From contig JAFYMM010000222.1 in NCBI GenBank assembly GCA_017550055.1, positions 1-5,405 on the forward strand: DNA of 5,405 nt, in the 5' to 3' direction. This DNA is from Paludibacteraceae bacterium (lineage in GTDB: Bacteria > Bacteroidota > Bacteroidia > Bacteroidales > Paludibacteraceae). Below, piece by piece: positions 1 through 5,405 of this stretch. The notes under the pieces are model-generated. The model saw only the letters and a program-made list of their open reading frames with translations, did not search any database and was not told where the DNA came from. Every line of letters begins with the position of its first letter. Within the stretch, counting starts at the first letter, position 1. The position numbers were made by a program, and so were the translations under genes.

Positions 1-974
1 AATCGATATCAGTGCCAAACACAGTTACGATTATTGGAGGTGGGGCATTTGGTCAGTGCAGTTTCGTGGAGAGAGTTGATATGCCGAATGTGAATATTAT
101 TGAAAGTGGGGCTTTTAGTAATTGTATAGATTTAAAATCAGTTAATATGCCAAAAGTTACGGCAATAGCAGAAGATGCTTTTAATTCATGTTATCGGGTT
201 GATTCGATTGATATTCCGAATGTTACAATACTTGAGTCATTTGCTTTTGCTTTCTGTGAAAATTTAAAATCAATTAATATTCCGAACGTTACAAAGATTG
301 GGCGTCGCGCATTTTATAGTTGTTCTGATTTGCAAAAAGTTGTGTTAGGCAATGTGGATAGTATTAAAAGTGAAGCTTTTGCAGGATGTAGAAGCCTTGA
401 TACATTTAGAATAATTACTGCAATGCCTCCAGTATTAGGGAATTCTGTATTTACAGATACACCATCAGATGTGTTGATTCAGGTGCCTTGTGGAGCATCA
501 TCTTTATATGAGCAAGTTGAGGTTTGGAAAAATTACAAAAACTATGAAGAAGTGGCGCCTAAGGTTACGGTGATGTCGAATGACGAAAAGATGGGAGTAG
601 TGATTTTGGATCGTCAAGCAACATGTGAAAATCCTACAGCAGAGATAGAGGCAATGCCACGTTCGGGGTATGAATTTGTGAAATGGAGCGATGAGAATAC
701 CGAAAATCCACGTGTTGTTGCTGTAGAAGATGAGGATATTACGCTTACAGCTATATTCCAAAAGGTAGGCACAGATGTTGAGAATGTAGGTATTGAGGGA
801 ATGACTATCTATAGCGATGGCACAGTGCTTCACGTTGAAGGTGCTGAAAAAGAATATCAAATTTATAGCACTACAGGCTCATTGCTCTACCGTGGCACTG
901 ATGCAGAAGTGGCACTGCCTCGAGGCATCTATGTTGTTCGCTATGGCAATGCGATTGAGAAAGTGGTTTTGTAA
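1..974 (+). CDS. BspA-type leucine-rich-repeat surface protein, C-terminal part (5' end outside window)
   Basis: The reading frame is open to the window edge (first whole codon at 3), and the first readable residues already lie inside a repeat, so the true start is upstream; the GTG at 12 is an internal Val. Numbering from that codon, residues 1-132 are six BspA/LRR_5-type repeats of about 22 residues with an invariant AFxxC core. Residues 133-181 look like the usual cap (a 'PP' turn, then VPCG and a Tyr/Trp-rich end). Residues 184-250 resemble a divergent InlB B-repeat (GYEFVKWSDENTENP, then LTAIF). Residues 256-320 resemble a T9SS type A sorting domain (VLHVEGAE, YSTTGSLLYRG, LPRGIYVVRYGN, terminal KVVL). 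BspA-like proteins are usually surface-exposed, and some act in adhesion; export through the type IX system and surface attachment are inferred from the tail. The repeat part is AT-rich and the tail much less so. The family call is solid, the exact ligand or role unknown. Confidence 0.88.
   Translation, partial: SISVPNTVTIIGGGAFGQCSFVERVDMPNVNIIESGAFSNCIDLKSVNMPKVTAIAEDAFNSCYRVDSIDIPNVTILESFAFAFCENLKSINIPNVTKIGRRAFYSCSDLQKVVLGNVDSIKSEAFAGCRSLDTFRIITAMPPVLGNSVFTDTPSDVLIQVPCGASSLYEQVEVWKNYKNYEEVAPKVTVMSNDEKMGVVILDRQATCENPTAEIEAMPRSGYEFVKWSDENTENPRVVAVEDEDITLTAIFQKVGTDVENVGIEGMTIYSDGTVLHVEGAEKEYQIYSTTGSLLYRGTDAEVALPRGIYVVRYGNAIEKVVL
9..407 (+). repeat. Six tandem BspA-type leucine-rich repeats (about 66 bp each)
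   Basis: This is a protein-level repeat with a 22-residue period (first copy 23 residues). The shared pattern is [D/N][I/M]PNVTxIxxxAFxxCxxLxSI. The cores read AFGQC, AFSNC, AFNSC, AFAFC, AFYSC and AFAGC, so a Cys recurs every 22 residues. The last copy is degenerate at its start (VLGNV). More copies probably lie upstream of the window. The DNA copies have diverged but share stretches around 'ccgaatgt' and 'aatatt/attaat', enough to be a possible substrate for unequal recombination. Confidence 0.88.
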
Positions 975-985
975 AATTCACTTTG
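954..985 (+). promoter_or_regulatory. Weak candidate Bacteroidota promoter for the Ig-domain lipoprotein gene
   Basis: ATTG at 954-957, a 20-base spacer, then TCACTTTG at 978-985, compared with the Bacteroidota consensus TTTG / TAnnTTTG. Three of four -33 bases and five of six fixed -7 bases match, and the spacer equals that of the good promoter before parC. It overlaps the end and stop codon of the upstream gene. It would put transcription start near 990 and leave a leader of about 30 bases before the ATG at 1024. In AT-rich DNA such a match can occur by chance. Confidence 0.33.
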
Positions 986-1023
986 CTCGTTTCGTGTAAA
1001 AAATAACAAAAAATATAAGCCTT

Positions 1024-3495
1024 ATGAAAAAGATTTTAATATTTTTAGTAGCGTTGGTAGCATTGGCATATATGGGCTGTGAAAAGCCTAAAGAGGATGC
1101 TAAAGTAACGCAAATAACGTTACGAGATAGGAGCATTGAGGTGAACGTGGGTTCTACATCTCCTCGTATAAAGTATGTGGTTGAACCAGAAGAATTGCAA
1201 GATGTCGCTGTATTGACATGGTCGAGCGATAACGAATCTATTGCTACGGTAGATGAGCGTGGTCGTGTGACTGGTGTGGCGGAAGGTCGCACTAAGGTGT
1301 GGGCCAAATGTGACACCGTGTCGGCTTCGATATCGGTAATCGTGTTGTCTGTGCCTGTTGAGAACTTCATGATTCAAGAATCAATAGTCATACCTCGCGA
1401 CAATGTGGATACGCTGAAAGTAACCGATATAAAACCTACAAATGCTGATATCAATACTATTGAATGGGAAATAGAAAACCCAGAAATAGCATCATATAGC
1501 ATCGAAAATGACTATTTGCTTATCAGTGGCTTGAAAGAGGGTTCAACCAAAATAGTAGGTAAATGCGACGATATAGAACGCATGTGTAACATTACGGTTG
1601 AATACTTTGAGGTAGAAGGTTTTACGCTTAAGGCAGAAAGTGATATTACTTATGTGGGTGGAGTCGTTAGATTGCTTCCGACTTTCACACCACAAAATGT
1701 TTCTAATAAATCGCTTACGTGGGAGGTAGTTTCGGGAGCAGAATGTATAAGATTTGATGAAAATACGTATGAAGTGAAAGCTCTGAAAGAGGGAAGTGTA
1801 ACTATCAAAGCGACGACCTATAATGGTTTTAGTGATGAAGTGGAGATTTCGATAGATCCAGTTGTAGCTAGCGAGGTAAAATTGACATATGATGCGAGTA
1901 TAGAATATTATGAAGGGGACACTATTGAAATAAACTCGACAGTTTTGCCATCGTATTATTTCGACGCAGGGAAAAAACTCACATGGAAAGTGAATTCAGG
2001 CGATGGTGTTGCTACAATAAATCCTTCGGACGACACCTCCAGCGCAACACTTATTGTAATAAAAAAAGGTACTATGACAGTGACAGCAACAGCAGAGAAT
2101 GACGTATATGGCGAGTGTAGTTTTGAAGTATATTCACGTGAAGTTCCGAATATAGTATTAGTTGCTGAGCAAAAAGAGTTGTATGAGAATCAGTCGACAA
2201 CAATAAAAGCGAATTTGTTTCCAGATATATTTGCAGATGAAAATATAACTTGGAGCGTTAAGACCACATCAACTACCGATTACGGAAAAACAACAATTAC
2301 CCCTTCGGAAGATGGCCGAAGTGCTACGTTATATGCCTATAGTGTTGGCACAGTGACTGTAAGTGTGACCACAATGAGTGGAGGACAGGCTACATGCGAG
2401 GTGAATGTAATAAAACCAGAGTTGACTGCATTTGAAATTATAGAACCTGGTGGTGTATCTCCAGATGGTACGTTTGGGTATAGACAACAAAAAACAGTTA
2501 AATATAAATCGACTCCACAAATTGATAATTTGAAAATTAGTTGGAAATCATCTAATTCAGATGTGGCAACAATAGATGAAAAAGGAGAGCTGAAAGCAGT
2601 GGGACATGGAGTTACGATGATTATAGCTACGGCTTATGGGTTTAGTGACACCGTGTTGGCACGTTCGTATTCGTTAGACAAAATGGAGTTGGCCATTGCA
2701 TTTAAAGGAAGGATACCATGGGAGGGTGAAATATCAAGTGAAGAATATAATACAAAAATAAAGCTATTAGCACCATTGTGTGCTTATAATAGTACTTTTG
2801 TATATGTGTATGATAAAGGCGCAATTTATGCAAAAACCAAAACCAATGGAAGACATTATACTACAGTGTATTGCTATGACGAAGTATTCAATAGCATGAA
2901 AACTCATGCTACGATATTTCCGCAAAATTCAACTCATTATGAGGCAGATTGGACAAAAGAACAGGATTATGTTGAATATAATAAAGCTTGGTACCTTTAT
3001 GGTTTAGAAGAAAATTTTGCTAAAAATTATGCAAAAACACACAAAGAATTTATTACTAATCTGAAGGTTAATTATAAATATGATTATTACAACATCGATA
3101 AAACCTATGTTGTTCCTATCACATACAGACAATTGGGAGTGGTAGCAGATTTTGGAAGGGAGTATTCAAAAGATATTGCAAGTATAGTTCAATCGTCGTC
3201 GGACGAAGTTGTTGTTATGAGATTGAGTTATAGCGATTATTTGAGTGGAAAATATGATGATATGAGATTTAGAATAGCTCCAATTTATGGAGAAAATACT
3301 GATTGTCCATATCCTACTGACGCAGGAGATTATATATGGTATTCTGAAATCAAATCTTCATCAGGGAAGCCAGTAATAGATTCACCTGATGGAGGAGATG
3401 TAGTATTCAATGGAACTATATATGCAGGAAATGAATACAAAATGGTGTGCGACGATTTGCCTGGCAAATGTTTCTATGTTAAATTTGTTCTATGA
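1024..3495 (+). CDS. Lipoprotein with six tandem Ig-like (BIG2-type) domains and an unassigned Tyr-rich C-terminal region
   Basis: The protein has 823 residues. MKK plus a hydrophobic stretch leads to Cys19 (AYMGC), a type II signal peptide; Tyr at -3 is an unusual lipobox residue. The next residues (EKPKED) are charged and partly acidic, compatible with a Bacteroidota lipoprotein export signal. Six Ig-like units follow at roughly residues 28-108, 110-195, 196-278, 280-370, 372-463 and 466-550, each with the core Trp of BIG2-like folds (W66, W148, W233, W321, W410, W507). The first and last are most canonical (WSSDNESIATVDERGRVTGV; WKSSNSDVATIDEKG). Residues about 560-823 match no family I know: about 30 Tyr and five Cys (586, 617, 761, 809, 816), and no visible catalytic motif. 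A stalk that presents a C-terminal module at the cell surface is inferred. The ATG at 1024 is the only start giving a signal peptide; there is no Shine-Dalgarno. It ends in tandem stops TGA TAG. Base composition falls sharply along the gene. Confidence 0.9.
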   Translation: MKKILIFLVALVALAYMGCEKPKEDAKVTQITLRDRSIEVNVGSTSPRIKYVVEPEELQDVAVLTWSSDNESIATVDERGRVTGVAEGRTKVWAKCDTVSASISVIVLSVPVENFMIQESIVIPRDNVDTLKVTDIKPTNADINTIEWEIENPEIASYSIENDYLLISGLKEGSTKIVGKCDDIERMCNITVEYFEVEGFTLKAESDITYVGGVVRLLPTFTPQNVSNKSLTWEVVSGAECIRFDENTYEVKALKEGSVTIKATTYNGFSDEVEISIDPVVASEVKLTYDASIEYYEGDTIEINSTVLPSYYFDAGKKLTWKVNSGDGVATINPSDDTSSATLIVIKKGTMTVTATAENDVYGECSFEVYSREVPNIVLVAEQKELYENQSTTIKANLFPDIFADENITWSVKTTSTTDYGKTTITPSEDGRSATLYAYSVGTVTVSVTTMSGGQATCEVNVIKPELTAFEIIEPGGVSPDGTFGYRQQKTVKYKSTPQIDNLKISWKSSNSDVATIDEKGELKAVGHGVTMIIATAYGFSDTVLARSYSLDKMELAIAFKGRIPWEGEISSEEYNTKIKLLAPLCAYNSTFVYVYDKGAIYAKTKTNGRHYTTVYCYDEVFNSMKTHATIFPQNSTHYEADWTKEQDYVEYNKAWYLYGLEENFAKNYAKTHKEFITNLKVNYKYDYYNIDKTYVVPITYRQLGVVADFGREYSKDIASIVQSSSDEVVVMRLSYSDYLSGKYDDMRFRIAPIYGENTDCPYPTDAGDYIWYSEIKSSSGKPVIDSPDGGDVVFNGTIYAGNEYKMVCDDLPGKCFYVKFVL
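1105..2673 (+). repeat. Tandem array of six Ig-like (BIG2-type) domains
   Basis: This is a protein-level repeat. The conserved tryptophans are 82, 85, 85, 88, 89 and 97 residues apart at most (W66, W148, W233, W321, W410, W507), giving a period of about 80-95 residues. Each unit has a 'ΦTW'-type core strand, a variable loop, a GxΦ or KxG turn (GVAEGRTKV, GLKEGSTKI, ALKEGSVTI, VIKKGTMTV, AYSVGTVTV, AVGHGVTMI), and a closing strand. The units have diverged strongly at DNA level, so recent duplication is not indicated. Units 1 and 6 are confident BIG2 matches by eye; units 2-5 are assigned by periodicity and the shared turn. Confidence 0.78.
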
Positions 3496-3506
3496 TAGTC
3501 TTCTTC

Positions 3507-3538
3507 ATTGAAAAGAGATAAATTTATTATTAAACTTT
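3507..3538 (+). promoter_or_regulatory. Very weak promoter-like sequence before the small lipoprotein gene
   Basis: ATTG at 3507-3510, 20 bases, then TAAACTTT at 3531-3538. Spacing and the TA of the -7 element fit the Bacteroidota consensus, but the TTTG part is poor. If used, the leader would be about 10 bases. The segment overlaps a short direct repeat, TTAAACT at 3530-3536 and 3538-3544. I list it mainly because the 57-base gap shows no terminator; read-through from the gene upstream is equally likely. Confidence 0.15.
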
Positions 3539-3552
3539 TAAACTAAAAAACT

Positions 3553-4053
3553 ATGAAAAAATTATTTGCAATTATCGGACTTGTAGCAATGGTATTTGCT
3601 ATAGGTTGTACTAAAATTGAAACTGAACTTAGTGGCGATACATTGGAAACTAAGGTGACTGTGTCTGGTCATGCTCGTTTTTCGACATTAGAAAAAGATG
3701 GTACTCAATCTGAGCCTGATATCGTTGATAAAAATACGGTTATTAATGTATATTATGGTGTGCCTGACAAAAATGGTGAAGTTGCTTTTGCCTATAAAAC
3801 TGTGAAAACTGATATAGATGGTTTCTTTGAATTGGAAATTGGTTGTCCTGTTGGAAAAACTATGTCAGTGAAAGTGAATGCTAAAATCGAAGGCGAAAGT
3901 TACACTGTAAACGAAAAAGGCGATGCTGTATTGAGTGATTGTTATCTCTTTGGCGAAGTGAAAAAAGATATCACTTGTGGATCTGCTGCATATTTTGATC
4001 TTATGCTTTTGCCTGTATCGCACTTTAGCGATCCTGGTTTGGTAAATCCATAA
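3553..4053 (+). CDS. Small lipoprotein with a probable prealbumin-like (carboxypeptidase-regulatory-like) beta-sandwich
   Basis: The protein has 166 residues. The type II signal peptide ends in a good lipobox, FAIGC, with Cys19; TKIETE follows. Residues about 33-112 look like a prealbumin-like or carboxypeptidase-regulatory-like beta-sandwich: a first strand KVTVSGHARFS, then VINVYYGVPDKNGEV, a TDIDGFFELEI turn (the 'T-D-xDG-F' signature of such folds), and GKTMSVKVNAKI. A second segment carries Cys130 and Cys142 before a beta-like end (AAYFDLMLLP). Other Cys are 19 and 98. No catalytic residues are apparent, so a structural, binding or accessory role is likelier than an enzyme. The Cys19 anchor position equals that of the larger lipoprotein upstream. 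The gene sits 57 bases after it and 43 bases before a probable barrel, which suggests co-expression. Thr, Ala, Pro and Gly codons mostly end in T, unlike the upstream gene. The fold call is tentative; no specific function is recognised. Confidence 0.82.
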   Translation: MKKLFAIIGLVAMVFAIGCTKIETELSGDTLETKVTVSGHARFSTLEKDGTQSEPDIVDKNTVINVYYGVPDKNGEVAFAYKTVKTDIDGFFELEIGCPVGKTMSVKVNAKIEGESYTVNEKGDAVLSDCYLFGEVKKDITCGSAAYFDLMLLPVSHFSDPGLVNP

Positions 4054-4096
4054 TGCTGAAATCAACATGTGTAACTAAATTTTAATTTGTTTTATT

Positions 4097-5035
4097 ATGA
4101 AAAAGATATTATTAACAGTAACTTTGGTTGTGTTGGCAATGATGGTAGTTGCTCAAACACAATTGAAAGACTACTATATACCTAAAAAAGGCGATTGGGC
4201 AGTGGGTATTACATTTAATCCTGCTACATTATATTCGCAACGTTTATCAATGCAACCTGATGCTGGGGACTTTGCAGGTGATTATGTTGCTGGCTTGGCT
4301 TTAAATCCAAAGCAAATGTTTATTCTCTCTCAAGACCCTTTGGCTGCTATACGATTCAAATATCACTTGAATGAGTGTGCGGCTTTTAGAACTACTTTGG
4401 GCATAAATGGTAGTTTAGTTAATTATCGTGAATATGTGCGCGATGATTATGCTTTCGCTCTTGACCCTAATACGCAAAATAAGGTCATTGATATGGCTAC
4501 TTCGTCATATAATAGCGTTACTCTTATGCTTGGTAGTGAATGGAAAAAAGGCAATAAGGCTGTTAAATTTGTGTTTGGTGTTGATTTTATGTACACTATC
4601 GCTGGTGGAATGCTTAACTACGAATATGGCAATAAATTAACTGAATTAAATCCTGTACCTTCAACTATGCCAATGATGGGATTGGAAATTGTTGGTGGTG
4701 TAAATGACTTTGAAGCTCAAAATGGGTTAAGTTATGCTCGCCCTATAAAAAGCTATCATCACGGATATATACATGGTATCGGGTTGGCTTGTGATTTAGG
4801 TCTTGAATGTTTTGTTGCTGAACGCCTATCTCTTGGGATTGCTTTAAATTTTACTCCTATTATGCTAGCTATACAACCTCAAACATGGACTGTATATGAA
4901 GGTTTCAATACTAATAGTGGGGCTGTTGTAAATTATAATTCGCTCATTAGCCCAGGTAGCAATGCTCTCCTTTATGGTACTGAAAATGTGGGTTGTAGAA
5001 TCTCTTTACAATACTATTTTGGTAAAGATGAGTAG
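4097..5035 (+). CDS. Probable outer-membrane beta-barrel protein
   Basis: The protein has 312 residues. The signal peptide (MKK, a hydrophobic stretch to VVA) is a type I signal with probable cleavage after Ala19, leaving Gln20 at the new N-terminus, as is common for exported Bacteroidota proteins. The mature part shows alternating hydrophobic/polar strands rich in Gly and aromatics: about 34-42 (WAVGITFNP), 82-91, 95-108, 139-150, 155-170, 224-240, 243-260 and 299-309. The last is ISLQYYFG, a plausible barrel-closing strand with a terminal aromatic, followed by KDE. Eight to ten strands would fit a small porin-like or OmpA/OmpW-size barrel. Residues 180-222 probably form a long loop. No peptidoglycan-binding OmpA domain is present. 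It lies 43 bases after the small lipoprotein gene and is followed by a strong terminator, so it is probably the last gene of the unit. T-ending codons predominate, which may reflect high expression. The cargo or ligand is unknown. Confidence 0.82.
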   Translation: MKKILLTVTLVVLAMMVVAQTQLKDYYIPKKGDWAVGITFNPATLYSQRLSMQPDAGDFAGDYVAGLALNPKQMFILSQDPLAAIRFKYHLNECAAFRTTLGINGSLVNYREYVRDDYAFALDPNTQNKVIDMATSSYNSVTLMLGSEWKKGNKAVKFVFGVDFMYTIAGGMLNYEYGNKLTELNPVPSTMPMMGLEIVGGVNDFEAQNGLSYARPIKSYHHGYIHGIGLACDLGLECFVAERLSLGIALNFTPIMLAIQPQTWTVYEGFNTNSGAVVNYNSLISPGSNALLYGTENVGCRISLQYYFGKDE

Positions 5036-5058
5036 TCTATGAAATTTATTTTTTCTAT

Positions 5059-5094
5059 AAATAGAGGCGCAATATTTTGCACCTCTATTTTTTT
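5059..5094 (+). terminator. Rho-independent terminator after the barrel gene
   Basis: The left arm AAATAGAGG (5059-5067) pairs perfectly with CCTCTATTT (5082-5090). A C-A mismatch (5068/5081) follows, then GCAA (5069-5072) pairs with TTGC (5077-5080) around a TATT loop. A run of seven T (5088-5094) overlaps the base of the stem. It begins 23 bases after the stop codon of the barrel gene and separates the envelope genes from parC. Confidence 0.9.
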
Positions 5095-5117
5095 ATTAAT
5101 GAAAAATGATTTTTGAT

Positions 5118-5149
5118 TTTGCATAAGTGAGAAAAAAATAGTATCTTTG
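5118..5149 (+). promoter_or_regulatory. Bacteroidota-type promoter for parC
   Basis: TTTG at 5118-5121, a 20-base spacer, then TATCTTTG at 5142-5149: a full match to the -33 TTTG and -7 TAnnTTTG elements read by the primary sigma factor of Bacteroidota. Transcription would start near 5155, giving a leader of roughly 24 bases before the ATG at 5179. It sits 23 bases after the terminator, so parC has its own unit. The leader has only a weak AGGTG (5170-5174) in a ribosome-site position. Confidence 0.85.
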
Positions 5150-5178
5150 CAGAGTAATTTTATTAATTTAGGTGTATT

Positions 5179-5405
5179 ATGTCAGAAGAATTGGAAAATC
5201 AAGAGAATGAGGCGGTTGAGTCGTATGAAGATATGACAGATGGAATGCATTCGGACTACAAAGTGAGCGATGGCAAGGGGGATGATGTGTTTCATCTCTC
5301 GGGGATGTTCCGTACATGGTTTTTGGATTATGCGTCGTATGTGAATCTCGAGCGTGCGATTCCTCATATCAACGATGGTTTGAAGCCGGTGCAACGTCGT
5401 GTGCT
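5179..5405 (+). CDS. parC: DNA topoisomerase IV subunit A, N-terminal part (3' end outside window)
   Basis: The window holds the first 75 codons plus two bases. After an acidic, poorly conserved tail (residues 1-36) comes HLSGMFRTWFLDYASYVNLE, then RAIPHINDGLKPVQRRVL, the entry to the breakage-reunion domain of type IIA topoisomerase A subunits. The 'GM-x-x-WFLDYASYV' form with a long acidic leader fits Bacteroidota ParC; their GyrA begins with a shorter leader and an 'SYIDYSMSVI' motif. The catalytic Tyr and the quinolone-resistance region lie beyond the window. With ParE it decatenates and relaxes DNA in the cytoplasm. The ATG at 5179 is preferred because it follows the promoter by a short leader; Met19 (5233) and Met23 are possible alternatives. 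Asn at the fourth position after DYAS, where Ile is common, is a small variation. Codons are richer in G/C at third positions than in the envelope genes. Confidence 0.93.
   Translation, partial: MSEELENQENEAVESYEDMTDGMHSDYKVSDGKGDDVFHLSGMFRTWFLDYASYVNLERAIPHINDGLKPVQRRV

Noticed and set aside
12..14. GTG as start codon of the first gene
   Set aside because: The frame is open to the window edge and residues before and after the GTG continue the leucine-rich repeat pattern; no signal peptide follows it.
504..860. Minus-strand open stretch of 118 codons
   Set aside because: It is antisense to the cap and InlB-like part of the first gene; the hydrophobic/Cys-rich translation is what reverse-complemented beta-rich coding DNA gives, and no promoter precedes it.
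817..999. Plus-strand 60-codon open stretch overlapping the end of the first gene
   Set aside because: It runs in another frame across the well-supported sorting tail, and its product has no recognisable features.
978..1370. Minus-strand open stretch of 130 codons, and a second at 1120-1377
   Set aside because: Both lie opposite the signal peptide and first Ig units of a well-supported gene, and their translations (rich in His, Thr, Arg, Ser) show no domain or signal. They are antisense shadows.
3499..3516. Weak hairpin (CTTCTTC / GAAAAG) after the Ig-domain gene as a terminator
   Set aside because: The stem is short, bulged and A/T-based, and no T run follows.
4082..4089. TTAATTTG as a -7 promoter element for the barrel gene
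   Set aside because: No TTTG-like element lies 19-21 bases upstream, and it would leave only a few bases before the ATG.
5182..5394. Minus-strand 70-codon open stretch
   Set aside because: It is antisense to the clearly recognised parC start.
1..5405. Mobile elements, CRISPR array, tRNA or rRNA genes, integrase or phage genes
   Set aside because: No terminal inverted repeats, transposase motifs, regularly spaced identical repeats or clover-leaf sequences were seen; the only periodic signals are protein-level LRR and Ig repeats.

Overview
The window looks like chromosomal DNA from a member of the Bacteroidota, most likely order Bacteroidales. Four things support this. The proteins belong to families typical of the group: BspA-type leucine-rich repeats with a type IX-like C-terminal tail, Ig-like lipoproteins, and a barrel protein whose predicted mature N-terminus is Gln. 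The last gene has a promoter matching the Bacteroidota -33/-7 consensus (TTTG / TAnnTTTG). Start codons lack a convincing Shine-Dalgarno. The final partial gene reads as a Bacteroidales-type ParC. The DNA is AT-rich overall but uneven. Genus cannot be fixed from the window.

Layout, all on the + strand: (1) 1-974, the 3' part of a BspA-type leucine-rich-repeat surface protein, cut by the window edge, ending in an InlB-B-repeat-like module and a probable T9SS type A sorting domain. (2) 1024-3495, an 823-residue lipoprotein with six tandem Ig-like (BIG2-type) domains and a tyrosine-rich C-terminal region of about 260 residues that I cannot assign. (3) 3553-4053, a 166-residue lipoprotein with a probable prealbumin-like or carboxypeptidase-regulatory-like beta-sandwich. 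(4) 4097-5035, a 312-residue secreted protein, probably an outer-membrane beta-barrel. (5) A strong intrinsic terminator at 5059-5094. (6) A promoter at 5118-5149 and the first 75 codons of parC from 5179.

The gaps between genes 1-2, 2-3 and 3-4 are 49, 57 and 43 bp. None holds a terminator, and the first real terminator follows gene 4. Genes 2-4, possibly with gene 1, may therefore form one transcription unit for cell-envelope and surface products, though weak promoter-like sequences precede genes 2 and 3. A joint function for the Ig-domain lipoprotein, the small lipoprotein and the barrel is inferred from order and predicted location only. parC is a separate housekeeping unit. There is no sign of CRISPR, tRNA or rRNA genes, insertion sequences or phage genes. 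The least explained items are the C-terminal region of the Ig-domain lipoprotein, the three-gene envelope cassette, and a sharp change in base composition across the junction of genes 1 and 2.
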